From contig CBDFNN010000004.1 of assembly GCA_965250215.1 (NCBI GenBank), forward strand, positions 4,278,001 to 4,342,000: 64,000 nucleotides of DNA. Reading direction: 5' to 3'. Positions 26,001 to 34,773 of the stretch are shown here, piece after piece. The notes under the pieces were generated by a model that did no database searches, had not been told where the DNA came from, and saw nothing but the letters and a program-made list of their open reading frames with translations. The position numbers and the translations under genes are program-made. The DNA is from CBDFNN01 sp965250215 (GTDB lineage: Bacteria; Bacteroidota; Rhodothermia; Rhodothermales; DATKEJ01). The stretch's first letter is position 1. Every line of letters begins with the position of its first letter.

Positions 26001-29000
26001 AACTTACGGTTACGTCGGCGTCGCTAACTTTGAGCCCACTCGCCTCGGTGACCAAAACATTAATAAGAACACCCGGACCATAGTTCAAAACCAAAGGATC
26101 GTTCACTCTCAGGAGACCAGGGCTAGCCGAAAGCTCGGATGCATTGCTCTTCTTGTCATCCACTCCATTCACTTGGGAAAGGGCATGACTCTCCAACTTC
26201 TTACTGGATCTGGTAATGGCTTTTCTTAGCCCCAATTTTATTAAGACAGAATCTGAAACTTGATCAAGGGGAATCGAAAATCCGCCTGCCCCGCCTGAAA
26301 GACCTTGGAAAACATCACCGAGATAGATTCGAATGTCTGTGTTTTCTGGCAAAGATCCATTGACCGTTACTTGTCCTGAAAGCTCAGCCGGAAATACCGA
26401 AAGCGGAGCTTCAGCCTCAGCAAGGACAACATCTTGAGCGCTTATCAGCTCGGCCGTTAACAAAAACCGCCCTCTTGAATTTGGAACGTATTCCCATGTG
26501 GGCTCGGTAGTTTTTCCTTTTTCCGAAAAAGATGATCCTGAGTTGATGTCCGTCAATGTCCATCTAATGTGATTAATGAACTTGTCTAATTCGTCGTCTT
26601 CAAGTCCGGATACGGGATCGGCACTCCAGTTTAATTCTGGATCAATCTTGTCCAATAATTTGATCTGATCCTTGGCTTTCGTGTCCAAGGTGAGGACAAA
26701 TAGTTGATCGAGCTGATCTAGAAGAAGATAGTATTCGCCACTCATTTCATTGATCAACTCTTGAATCCTTTCCCCTCTTGCAAGCGGAGTACTTATATCA
26801 CCTTGAAGTGACACCGGCAACCGGTCCTGTTGCATTTCTGAGGTGTAATCGAGAAGCTCAATCGGTAGTAGTTTGGCCAGATTACTATTCATCTGACCGA
26901 GCTTAGATATCTGAAATTGAAGACGTAGCAAATATCCGAAATGAGGATGCGATTGAGCCATCGCTATTTCCTCCTTGCTTGCACCACCTACCGTTTTGGG
27001 CGGTCTAACCGCCAGTCCGAGCTCGTCCATTTTAACGACCACGTCTACGGCTACTTTGCTTTGCTGGTCGATGAAAATTTTGCTCCAGGCTTTAACTCTC
27101 TCGACGTCTCCCTCATCTCCAATAGTAAATGTCGATTTGTTTGATGGTTGTCCGGTTAGACTAGCATGATATTTGTGAACATCGTATCCGTCGGCTTTCT
27201 TGACCAATTTGTTTGTCGTCAAGAATTCCTTAAAGACCAGACCATACTCCGACTCGTATTTCTGCATGGTATTGACGATGTTTTCCATCAGCTCAACAAT
27301 ATGCTGGTCGATCACCGCCTCTAGTGCAGCCGGATCGCTCGGTGGCCCTACTCCATCTCCAAAATCGGCCTGTGTTAAAGCACTCGGATCCTTTAGTGCT
27401 TCCATATATCTCGTCAACTCTGAGCGATAGTATGCCGTAGCACTTTTGAAAGAATCTCTGATAGGAAATCCTTTTTGTTGATCATAAAGGTCTCCAGAGA
27501 ATGGTGCAGCGGATTTAGCGACCTCCGACCAGACTCGTTTATCGAGGTCCTCCATTCGCTTGTCCAGTTCCTCTATCTCTGCAAGATTTAGCGTAGGATC
27601 TTTGGTTGCTAATTCCTCCTTTTGCTTTGCGTTCACGGCCGCCTTCAAAATCTCCTTGAGCACGACATCCTCCAGGAGAATTTGTCGTCTTACCCAATAC
27701 TGTGATACCAAATAGCCAAAGTTCTTTTTGACGCCATCTTTGACGTCGCCGCTAAACGAGCCATCTGCGGCAGCTTGCGTGAGGAAAATTTTGCCTCTTG
27801 TGTATTTCCTGTCGTCTTCTTTGGTTGGTGGCTTTATCCCGAACTCCGCCTCAAGTCTCTTTGATGTAATCTCGGACACTTCCTTGGAAGGAAGAATGAA
27901 TCCGCCGCTCCAACCTGTTCTGATACCAAAGCCAGAGTAGAAACCCGAAGGTTTCATTAGCTCGTCTGCAGCGTCCAAGGTGGTGATAAGCCGAGCGTCT
28001 TTGCTCAGTATGGCCTTGCCTTTTGCCAAATCAATCAGCTCCTTTCTCGGATCGACTCTGTATTTACTTTTAACCAGCATTATTCCACCGACCAGATCGT
28101 CGCTTAGAACTTTTGCCAATTTGTTCATGTCTTGGATTAGAAGTCCGTTTGGCTTTTCCCTGTATCCCAGAAGCTTAGGATCTTTTTTCCCGGTGTCGTC
28201 AACTTCCCACTCGCCATTCTCCACGAGCAGTTTGACGAGGTCACCCTGAGACTGACTCAAATCATATTTTTGATAGGCCCAAACACCCATGTCCATCATT
28301 AGAAGTGCTGTAGCATACTGGGGGGCAAAAGCCGATATGAGATCTCGACTGATTGCTGTGGCGAAACTGGACCAGGCTTGATTGCTAAAGGGGTCCGTGG
28401 CAACGCTCACAGAGGCACTGAAGGAACCACCAGCCCGTGCCAATACCAGCGGCTGAGTTCCTCCAAACCACTCTACCATGTCCGACAGTCCGATAAGAGC
28501 TGTCATTGTCTGACCATAGGCCTGAAGTCGGTCTTCACTTACTCGACTGTTGTCCCAAAAGAGCGTTTTCATGCTCTTGTATATCGTCTTGCCGTCACTG
28601 GCTTTCCCAGATAGGTCCCACATGCTCCTGCCAGCCTTGGCCGAACCCTTAAGAGCCAATAGACCTATGCTCATTCGAACATCCATTTGGGAGCGTTGAA
28701 TGGTCTTCACCTGCTGAATGCCATTGACGTCCGAATAGTAAACAGTTCGAGGGTTTCGAAAGCGATCGGCTGCAGTCAGACGGTGTAGATCCACCATCAT
28801 TTGTACAGCGATGCCCGGCTCCTCATTAAAGTAGTCCTTCACAAACCGGGCATGAATAGCATCAGACCATCCGAATAGACTACCATAATGTTCGATAGCC
28901 TTGAGATCTTCGGCAACATCGACGGGATCGAGTTGACGTCTGATAAAACTACTGCTATTGTCGTCCCACCTCGCGTGCAACTCGCTCCTCACCATTTTCC

Positions 29001-30753
29001 CCTCCGCGACTTTCAAGAGGTATGCGTCCAGATTTTTGCTTCCAAGGGCAACGAGATGATCATTTATTCGCTCACCGAGGACCTCCCTAAGTTGCCTAAA
29101 TGCAGCAATGTTATTTCTCGTTGATTGCGTTGCATCATCGACTGACTTTTTTGCCGCCTTCAGATAGCGGGCAACATCTCCTCGGAAATAGTCAGTGTCC
29201 GCAGTTGACGCGGCCTCCATGATGTCGATTCTCAGCTGGAGTTGATCATCCAATTTCTTCTGAAGATCAGGGTCAATATTTGTATAGGCTACAGCAAGTG
29301 CATTTAGCTGCTTTTCAAGTTTTGGATTGATTCGTTTGAGGGCATCGAGATCAAGATTCAATATTGGCGCTCCATCACTATTGCTCGGCGCAACTCTACT
29401 GCGGTCCTGAATGGTCTTCTTTATCGTTTCTGTGATACTGTCAACTAGGAGTTGATGCGACTCATTCATTATATCCGAGATATAAGCTTTGAGACTGGCC
29501 TCATTCATCCCATTGACGAGATCGCTTAGACCCTCCGGATTAATTCTACCGTCGGCATCCAAGGGTAAACTCGGGTGTCCTTCTGGATTTGGCGCTGTCT
29601 CGTTGGCATCGGCCCAAGCAATGACCATTCTCTGGATATATTTCCGAATGTATTTTAATTCTCCTTTTTGAAGATCTCTGGCGTGCGTAACAAATATTTG
29701 CCGATGTTGATTTGTCATCCAGCCAAAGAGGTCATCTCCTGGGTAACCTTCTGGCCCTCTTAGCCCTTGAGCTGGATCCGAGACGGCGTCACTAAATTTC
29801 CTAGTAGAAGTTGTTGGATTGCTCACATCCAATGTGACCCATCCCTTGCTCATGGCCCACTGTTTGAGTTGCTCGACTGCAAACAGTCCATTGTACTTTT
29901 CTCCATTTGAACTGATAAATGCCTGAATGAAATTCGGCATATTGTTATCAATGTCAGGAAATTGTTGTCGCAATATTAGGTAGGCATCCGTTGGCGACAG
30001 GGCCTCTACGCTAGCGGCCAGTGAAGGGTTAAATGCCACGCCGAATTTGCGTTTCGTGTACTCAACGAACTCTCGAGTAAATGCTCCTCCATTCAGTAAT
30101 TCGGCGGCCTCAAAACTATTAGCGTCTATCGGTGGGAGTAGGGTGACATCGTCATCACTGGCAAAAGGTTTATACTTTTTAGAAGAGTCATCTGAATTTA
30201 GTGCTAGTATTCCGTTGGGATCCAAGAGCACTGTGATGTCGAAATTGCTACCCCATACTCGAATCAAGTCGTCCAATCGTTGCGCCGTCGAGCCAACACG
30301 GAGGACATGCCCTATCTTCAGGTTCTTGTTCTCATGCATGTCTTTTTGAACTTGCATGATCAAGTCAAACTTGGCTATGTCCAATGATTGGAAGAGAACT
30401 GGATCTGCTTGAAAGAGATCTTTTCTCAGATTAGGGTTGGTCCCCATCTCATTGTAATGCTGCAACAAGTGAATGGCATTTGCCATGCTAGGATCAGCCT
30501 GATAGGCGTTCAGCTTTTTTCCAATCTCATCAGGTACACCGGGGTGAGTCTCCCAATTAATATTGTTCGACCGAGACTGAAAATGCGCACGGAATGTAGA
30601 TTCCTTAAATAGAAAAGAGTCCTCTACCTTGACTGAATTTGCATAGAGCATCATCGGAAAAAGCAAGACGAGAGCACACAAGACATACCCTTTCACTCTT
30701 TCTGAAAGCTGACGGCTGAAGGCTGAAGACTTTTCTTTTGATCTCATTTTCAT
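23059..30753 (-). CDS. giant exported protein with vWA domain and TPR repeats
   Basis: A 2564-residue protein of unknown function, third gene of an envelope operon. The N-terminus carries an export signal (about 18-38, YVLCALVLLFPMMLYA). Residues about 40-1430 are largely helical and match no family I know. About 1440-1940 hold several Ig-like or carboxypeptidase-regulatory-like beta modules (for example FPAELSGQVTVNGSLPENTD). About 1945-2215 are charged helices with coiled-coil character. A von Willebrand A domain follows (about 2220-2390) with an intact metal site (VIDASGSMG, then GGTPMAPA and LLSDGQNDC). TPR repeats (about 2415-2490) and a short Cys-containing tail end the protein. The start is 3 bp from the stop of the M48 gene. 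Heptamer units are read in frame just before the signal (30701-30728). Confidence 0.85.
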   Translation of the reverse strand: MKMRSKEKSSAFSRQLSERVKGYVLCALVLLFPMMLYANSVKVEDSFLFKESTFRAHFQSRSNNINWETHPGVPDEIGKKLNAYQADPSMANAIHLLQHYNEMGTNPNLRKDLFQADPVLFQSLDIAKFDLIMQVQKDMHENKNLKIGHVLRVGSTAQRLDDLIRVWGSNFDITVLLDPNGILALNSDDSSKKYKPFASDDDVTLLPPIDANSFEAAELLNGGAFTREFVEYTKRKFGVAFNPSLAASVEALSPTDAYLILRQQFPDIDNNMPNFIQAFISSNGEKYNGLFAVEQLKQWAMSKGWVTLDVSNPTTSTRKFSDAVSDPAQGLRGPEGYPGDDLFGWMTNQHRQIFVTHARDLQKGELKYIRKYIQRMVIAWADANETAPNPEGHPSLPLDADGRINPEGLSDLVNGMNEASLKAYISDIMNESHQLLVDSITETIKKTIQDRSRVAPSNSDGAPILNLDLDALKRINPKLEKQLNALAVAYTNIDPDLQKKLDDQLQLRIDIMEAASTADTDYFRGDVARYLKAAKKSVDDATQSTRNNIAAFRQLREVLGERINDHLVALGSKNLDAYLLKVAEGKMVRSELHARWDDNSSSFIRRQLDPVDVAEDLKAIEHYGSLFGWSDAIHARFVKDYFNEEPGIAVQMMVDLHRLTAADRFRNPRTVYYSDVNGIQQVKTIQRSQMDVRMSIGLLALKGSAKAGRSMWDLSGKASDGKTIYKSMKTLFWDNSRVSEDRLQAYGQTMTALIGLSDMVEWFGGTQPLVLARAGGSFSASVSVATDPFSNQAWSSFATAISRDLISAFAPQYATALLMMDMGVWAYQKYDLSQSQGDLVKLLVENGEWEVDDTGKKDPKLLGYREKPNGLLIQDMNKLAKVLSDDLVGGIMLVKSKYRVDPRKELIDLAKGKAILSKDARLITTLDAADELMKPSGFYSGFGIRTGWSGGFILPSKEVSEITSKRLEAEFGIKPPTKEDDRKYTRGKIFLTQAAADGSFSGDVKDGVKKNFGYLVSQYWVRRQILLEDVVLKEILKAAVNAKQKEELATKDPTLNLAEIEELDKRMEDLDKRVWSEVAKSAAPFSGDLYDQQKGFPIRDSFKSATAYYRSELTRYMEALKDPSALTQADFGDGVGPPSDPAALEAVIDQHIVELMENIVNTMQKYESEYGLVFKEFLTTNKLVKKADGYDVHKYHASLTGQPSNKSTFTIGDEGDVERVKAWSKIFIDQQSKVAVDVVVKMDELGLAVRPPKTVGGASKEEIAMAQSHPHFGYLLRLQFQISKLGQMNSNLAKLLPIELLDYTSEMQQDRLPVSLQGDISTPLARGERIQELINEMSGEYYLLLDQLDQLFVLTLDTKAKDQIKLLDKIDPELNWSADPVSGLEDDELDKFINHIRWTLTDINSGSSFSEKGKTTEPTWEYVPNSRGRFLLTAELISAQDVVLAEAEAPLSVFPAELSGQVTVNGSLPENTDIRIYLGDVFQGLSGGAGGFSIPLDQVSDSVLIKLGLRKAITRSSKKLESHALSQVNGVDDKKSNASELSASPGLLRVNDPLVLNYGPGVLINVLVTEASGLKVSDADVTVSSGSASSATPDALFLPLQNGDVIQAQATRDEPSPGVTSPSVSLSYDPSTGLDPSITLVLPYFEIGQMDISGYFESAPSNPNPVSVVGGRLWGNATDNVDVREDGHFSFKNEKQVILAGGLLINASLKDKEDKLIRPVQRPFPHPLRPGSTFSIGPIPVEPYTVDLDPIIVEVRDWTGQGLKSVDLSIGDQTANPTSAFGDFEGSWSFTKYGEKVQLVASVAVPGTGDIKESHEISIDEIKDHDAPSLPGPIAIKMPVYAPYTLSLIGGIRFNETFDNPADKPQFVDLTFSIDGGAKNVATDTDYYYDITSLAVIGQEIVISGEATEAGKTYRGETRIGVNDKETTLRPPTLILSTTGAQAGSSLDTILAEIQRIAGPFEQSRDEAIAKCNYEKAAQDQEKILSAAQDFVSRAFTTTAAPPNIQNILDRFRQDYAALKKTADAERLVKDHLRNAQGELRVKPYPDMELAMDHLEDAINTPDVASCLRDRVLDLYNRLEADLLKLKDEIDKVMAQVNQCEFEKAALLAEPIAKSSPKLSWVQTEYPKIKERAKNQREVLGLLREANDIAKEAEAKATTDPKAGVLRYNQAIRKAEQALKITPTCDEDKVQRFLDVLISKAKAVASGAPPAAANSNIDRVLLLVIDASGSMGNNSKMQHAKSAAVQTAQSLGPNVAAGLVSYSGGCGGFRMVHDFSTDKAGLVQAIQGLSPGGGTPMAPAVGFAQSQLEAFAQSVGVSNGQLILLSDGQNDCGNMQSAGEGVRKSPINIRVDAVGLGLGKGSQAEQDLTTLVRASGGQQYSAGNSEELIRAFRRASIRDQIKDVDSNDDPKIQTSLRQLFNEAIAYLDQGNYSGARLTFQKAYQQHPKSPSANYNLSLAYEAEGQLISAIDHAEKYLDLAPNALDGGSVRTRLDNLRREQAQNPRAIFNPAQCNDLYQWARSRASAIGNATQKAKVYSIMNAAQRGDCPSANSAYEKYTTEYGN
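30701..30728. repeat. short heptamer array in the 5' coding end of the giant gene
   Basis: Four 7-bp units (tctgaaa, gctgacg, gctgaag twice) within codons about 9-18, before the hydrophobic signal core. Confidence 0.65.
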
Positions 30754-30755
30754 CC

Positions 30756-32138
30756 CTAGTAAAGCTTCATTTTCATGTCCTTGAAAGCCTGGCTATCAAT
30801 CTGCATTTCCCGATTCAGTGGAAAGTTCTCTAGGTAACCTGAGGTATTTTCAATGCGGTCCGATGTGGCCGGGTGGGTTGCCAAAAGACGAAATGGACTC
30901 TTCGGATTGGCCTCGTAAAGCTTCACAAAAAAACTAGTCATGAAGGTCGGATTGTAACCCGCGTTAAAAGCGATATGCGTGCCATATCGATCGGCTTCCG
31001 CTTCCTGACTTCGGCTAAATCCTTTTTTCAAGAGATCCAACCCGACTTTTAACCCGGTATCGACCAGCTTTTGATGATCTACATTGTCGATTTTGATCAG
31101 GGAAAGAAGAGCACCGGCCGTCCTCTGATTCGACGTATGCGAGACTAAAGCCCGACCCATATGATGCGCATAAATGTGCGCCAACTCGTGGGATAAAATT
31201 GTTGCCAGCTCCGCTTCGTTTTCGACAAATTGAAGCAAGCCCTTGTTAACGACAATCCTTCCTGGCGACGCCCACGCATTTACACCTACGGCGTCCAGCA
31301 CTTCGACTTGATAGTTGAAGGGCGGACCAGGCGTCGAAATAACAAGCTTGTCGACGATGCTTTGAACATATTGTTGGACCGAGGCATCACCATAAGTTGA
31401 GCCTGCATCTTTCATCTGTTGAAAGGCCTTCTCACCCCACTGCCTCTCAAGATCTGGAGTCACTCGAAGCAAATCCTCAAATTTGTAGGTACTCTTGTTG
31501 TACTGCTTAACAACCGCGGCGTCGCTTGAATAAAAATCCTGGTAGGCGAACCAACCCGAAAGAAAGTTCGCATAGATTGGCCCTTTGAGGCTCTCCATTT
31601 CCTGCACCAGTCCGACATCTGTAGATACGGCCTGTACATAATCGGCATAGTAGATTGCCGAACCCGTATCTCCTTTGTGATTGTAGGCGTTGGCCAAATA
31701 GCGTGCTGATTGCTCGGAGTAACCATCTACATCAAGTACGGAAGTCAGGAAGGCAATACTCTTATTCATGCCGTCCTTCTGGCCGTAGTATCCTTGGTAG
31801 AAGTAAATGACGCCTAAGGCCTCGGCCGAAGCCCTGCTGTGGGGATTGTATCCCAGAGCCGAAGCGGCAATATCTGCTGCCTCATTTAGTCTCTGATGTC
31901 CCATTTTACTTTGGCCTGCCGCAAACTCCGAAAACGCGGCATTCAAATATTCGTAGGTACTCGCATCGTATGCAGACATGTCTGGAAACGACTGAGTGTT
32001 GTCATTCTGTGGCCCCGCATAGTGCGGGAGCTGCCCCCTGTATTCCTCGACGATATCTTTTTGAACCGTTCCTCGAGGCGAGGTACAGGATACCAGCAAA
32101 ACGAGACACCCAAGGTATCTGACCAAATTTCGATTCAT
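30756..32138 (-). CDS. M48-family zinc metalloprotease lipoprotein
   Basis: A 460-residue periplasmic protease of the M48 (HtpX/BepA/LoiP) family. The N-terminus is a lipoprotein signal (YLGCLVLLVSC, lipidated Cys about 18). Residues about 60-210 look like TPR-type helices. The catalytic domain has HELAH (about 317-321) in ATILSHELAHIYAHHMGRA and the third zinc ligand region EAEADRYG (about 378). Relatives such as BepA perform quality control of outer-membrane protein assembly. It is the middle gene of a three-gene operon, 11 bp after the SH3/Pro-rich gene and 2 bp before the giant vWA gene. Start is ATG 32138. Confidence 0.9.
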   Translation of the reverse strand: MNRNLVRYLGCLVLLVSCTSPRGTVQKDIVEEYRGQLPHYAGPQNDNTQSFPDMSAYDASTYEYLNAAFSEFAAGQSKMGHQRLNEAADIAASALGYNPHSRASAEALGVIYFYQGYYGQKDGMNKSIAFLTSVLDVDGYSEQSARYLANAYNHKGDTGSAIYYADYVQAVSTDVGLVQEMESLKGPIYANFLSGWFAYQDFYSSDAAVVKQYNKSTYKFEDLLRVTPDLERQWGEKAFQQMKDAGSTYGDASVQQYVQSIVDKLVISTPGPPFNYQVEVLDAVGVNAWASPGRIVVNKGLLQFVENEAELATILSHELAHIYAHHMGRALVSHTSNQRTAGALLSLIKIDNVDHQKLVDTGLKVGLDLLKKGFSRSQEAEADRYGTHIAFNAGYNPTFMTSFFVKLYEANPKSPFRLLATHPATSDRIENTSGYLENFPLNREMQIDSQAFKDMKMKLY

Positions 32139-32149
32139 AGCTTATCCTG

Positions 32150-33385
32150 CTAGAATGGAAATGCTAGATTGAATGAATAGGTTGAAATTTCCTCTCCTTC
32201 CGACATAAATCGAATGCCGGGCACAATGCCTTTTATCATGAAATCGATTCCGACCGAATAACGTGTGACCGAATCGTGTCCCTCGGATGACGAGGAAGAA
32301 ACCACTTTCGCGAGCACGTTCGTCACGTTCGCGTTGAACTGATCATCCTGATTCAGTTGGGTGATTTTTCCATACTGTATCGTAAATTTAGGAAGGATCT
32401 TCATTTCCCCTCCAAAACGGGCGAATACTCCAACTTCACCTCCCCATTCCAAGAATCTTCGGTCAACAGTATCCTCCTTTTGAAAGGGGGAATTAAGATT
32501 TATGCGGGGACCGGCCCAAATTCCGATAGGGCTATTCGGAGTTGGCGACATAGCGAAAAAATTCGCAAATCCTCCGATTGTAAAGTTGTAAGTCGGATCA
32601 ATGAATTCTTGAAATTCTGCAGGTACCTTAGTTCGTAGTACGTTGACTAGTCCCCCCCATTCTAATTTATCTGATGCGAGATTAGCCCAATCAAGTTGGC
32701 CAGCCTCAGTGAACTCATTAACCAAGACTGAAAGGCTCGACCAATTAGCCGAATCGAATCGACCTCTCCATGCTTGCACCATTTCAATAGTGTCGGCAAC
32801 GCGGGTGTTGGGTCCTTGGGGTCTTTCTATTTGGCTCGCGCCTTCACTCGATGGCGGGCGTGACGGCGGTGGCGGAGGCTTCTGGGCGTCGGTATTTGGA
32901 GGTGGCGGTGTTTGGGTATTTGAAGAGGGCGTCGGAGGTGGAGGAGGCCCAGAATTTGAGGGAGTCGGAGGAGGTGTTGACTCCGGTTGCGCCGGCCGCT
33001 CTGCGCTTGGAGTTGGTGGAGGTGGAGTTTGGGTGTTCTCCTCTACCTGCTTTTCAAGTGATTCGAGCAGGTCATCCAGTTCCGAGTCAGCCTTAACGGC
33101 TTGACCCTCGACCTCTTTTTTAAGATCTGAGATTTGAATCCAACCAACCCTTTGGTCCTGTGTCGAGACAGCGATCCACAGATCCTGCTCAGCAATTTTT
33201 TCTAATTTTAATCCAGCTGGAAGGGTCGCGATTACTTTAGACGTCGCGTCTGGCCGTTCGAATAGCTTTGTTAGTTTTGTGAGTTCTACCTGTTGTTGTG
33301 CCTGGAGTGAGGGTACAACAAAGCCTGTAAAGGCAACGAGCAGTGTAAATGCTCGGAGGATCCTCCAGTTTGAAGCGGAGACCAT
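32150..33385 (-). CDS. exported SH3-domain, proline-rich protein with barrel-like C-terminus
   Basis: A 411-residue envelope protein with a signal peptide (residues about 10-30, FTLLVAFTGFVVPSLQAQ). Residues about 32-95 form a bacterial SH3 domain (LFERPDATSKVIATLPAG, then RVGWIQISDL). Residues about 115-195 are a low-complexity spacer of PPPP, TPS and QKPPPPP runs, probably crossing peptidoglycan. Residues about 205-411 are beta-strand-rich and end in FNLAFPF, consistent with an outer-membrane barrel of about 8 strands. First gene of the operon with the M48 protease and the giant vWA protein. The architecture suggests a link between cell wall and outer membrane. Confidence 0.78.
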   Translation of the reverse strand: MVSASNWRILRAFTLLVAFTGFVVPSLQAQQQVELTKLTKLFERPDATSKVIATLPAGLKLEKIAEQDLWIAVSTQDQRVGWIQISDLKKEVEGQAVKADSELDDLLESLEKQVEENTQTPPPPTPSAERPAQPESTPPPTPSNSGPPPPPTPSSNTQTPPPPNTDAQKPPPPPSRPPSSEGASQIERPQGPNTRVADTIEMVQAWRGRFDSANWSSLSVLVNEFTEAGQLDWANLASDKLEWGGLVNVLRTKVPAEFQEFIDPTYNFTIGGFANFFAMSPTPNSPIGIWAGPRINLNSPFQKEDTVDRRFLEWGGEVGVFARFGGEMKILPKFTIQYGKITQLNQDDQFNANVTNVLAKVVSSSSSEGHDSVTRYSVGIDFMIKGIVPGIRFMSEGEEISTYSFNLAFPF

Positions 33386-33569
33386 CTTTTCGATTGTTTG
33401 AAGGGATGAAGGTGTTGTTCAAAGTCCCTCTCTTGTGAAATGGGACCTCGGACGGACCGTAGCTCAATCTACACCAAAAACCGATTCGGAGTCAAGGGAT
33501 GAGAACTCAAGGAATGATCATTTAGAATTGCAAAATTTCGATAGATCAGTCGATTTCAAAAGAGAATTG

Positions 33570-33920
33570 CTACTCAGCTGCTTCCCAAGTCTGAATGTCT
33601 TCTTCGTTCCGCTCCTGCTTCTCGGCCTCATCGGCACCTGGCATAGGACCGTTTTTCTCTGTAATGTTATAGCCAGCTTTAGACCATTGCTCGGCTAGAT
33701 AGGCATTCCACTGTGAATAGTGGCTCCACTTCTCTGGAAGCTCGTCGTCGGCATAGATCGCTTCGACCGGGCAAACGGGAACGCAGGCATTGCAATCAAT
33801 GCATTCGTCTGGATGAATCGCCAAAAAATTTGGTCCTTCGTAAAAGCAATCGACTGGGCAAACTTCGACACAATCTGTATGCTTGCAATTGATGCAGGCC
33901 TCGGTGACTACGTAGGGCAT
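33570..33920 (-). CDS. fdxA: ferredoxin with 7Fe-type N-terminus
   Basis: A 116-residue soluble electron carrier. The N-terminus is the standard seven-iron ferredoxin start (MPYVVTEACINCKHTDCVEV), followed by CPVDCFYEG and a second cluster motif CIDCNACVPVCPVEAIY. The second motif keeps all four cysteines for a [4Fe-4S] cluster, while the first has the spacing of a [3Fe-4S]/[4Fe-4S] site. The C-terminal 50 residues are the acidic helical tail common in Bacteroidota homologues. It is monocistronic. A terminator-like hairpin lies about 70 bp upstream. Confidence 0.93.
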   Translation of the reverse strand: MPYVVTEACINCKHTDCVEVCPVDCFYEGPNFLAIHPDECIDCNACVPVCPVEAIYADDELPEKWSHYSQWNAYLAEQWSKAGYNITEKNGPMPGADEAEKQERNEEDIQTWEAAE

Positions 33921-34264
33921 ATCTCTCTATATCTATTTTAGTGCAGTGAGCCGGAATATAGTACTGGCTGACTGAAGGGCAAAAGAAAACCCGTGAACGG
34001 TGGACATCCACGGGGTTTTCATGGGCGATACAATCCTTCCCTCAACGAAAAGATGACCGCCACTTGCAAAATACAATTAATTGAGAAAAAAGAAAGGGAC
34101 AGAAGCTTGGGAGACAATAAACCATCCGAGGGCTTTTTACTCATATAATTGGCCGCTGAAACACAATACCAATCTCACTGTGAGACTTAGGTCCGAAACG
34201 TATATATTGTGTGAACAGTATCTAATTTATATTTTTTAATTATCCCTCACAGCTTCAAGTAGTT
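33921..34264. other. divergent promoter region between fdxA and bactofilin gene
   Basis: About 345 bp without genes. At 33989-34021 an imperfect hairpin (AAAACCCGTG with CACGGGGTTTT) has a T-rich flank on the minus strand and resembles a terminator or attenuator ahead of fdxA. The right part is AT-rich and presumably holds the bactofilin promoter. Confidence 0.5.
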
Positions 34265-34618
34265 ATGGCAACTCCTCCAAATGCAGAAATCACGATAATC
34301 GGCGAAGGTATGACTATCGAGGGCACGCTCACCGTTCAAGGTGATGTGCGTATCGGCGGCAAGATTATCGGAAAGGTAAAGGTCGATGGCAAGACGATTA
34401 TGTCGAATACTGGAATGGTTGAAGGAGAAATCGCGACTCGAACCGCGGAGATAGCAAATCGCGTCAAAGGCGATGTTATTACTCGGGACCAGCTCGTTCT
34501 AAAGAGATCTGCTGTCATCGAAGGCGACATTGTTACTCCCACTATTGTCGTAGAAGAAGGTGCGCAGATGATGGGCGCCTGTCACGTTGGTGTGACGACT
34601 AAGCCTGTCAGCAATTAG
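34265..34618 (+). CDS. bactofilin family cytoskeletal protein
   Basis: A 117-residue bactofilin. Bactofilins polymerise without nucleotide into filaments that organise cell shape or wall enzymes at the inner membrane. The sequence is a right-handed beta-helix: regular repeats of about six residues with valine/isoleucine and glycine (TIEGTLTVQGDVRIGGKIIG, KVDGKT, VEGEIATRT, VKGDVITRD, IEGDIVTPT). A short N-terminal tail precedes the core (NAEITIIGEGM), as usual. Length is typical. A heptamer array begins 4 bp after the stop codon. No M23 peptidase gene, a frequent partner, is adjacent. Confidence 0.93.
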   Translation: MATPPNAEITIIGEGMTIEGTLTVQGDVRIGGKIIGKVKVDGKTIMSNTGMVEGEIATRTAEIANRVKGDVITRDQLVLKRSAVIEGDIVTPTIVVEEGAQMMGACHVGVTTKPVSN

Positions 34619-34621
34619 ATT

Positions 34622-34663
34622 TTGGTCTATAGTCATTTGTGATTGGTCCTTGGTCAAGGCTCA
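34622..34663. repeat. heptamer array (TTGGTCN theme)
   Basis: Six units (ttggtct, atagtca, tttgtga, ttggtcc, ttggtca, aggctca) starting just after the bactofilin stop codon. Confidence 0.75.
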
Positions 34664-34773
34664 GTCTGGAGTTTCTAGACAAATTTCTGAGTAAGCACGA
34701 TTTGGTTTTGTCAATTAACGCCTAGTCTCTGATTCTGATAGACAATCCCGAGTTGGTCGTGCTATCTTCCGGC

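Noticed and set aside
32643..33104. Glycine/valine-rich plus-strand frame opposite the SH3 protein
   Set aside because: It is the antisense of the proline-rich spacer; low complexity explains the open frame.
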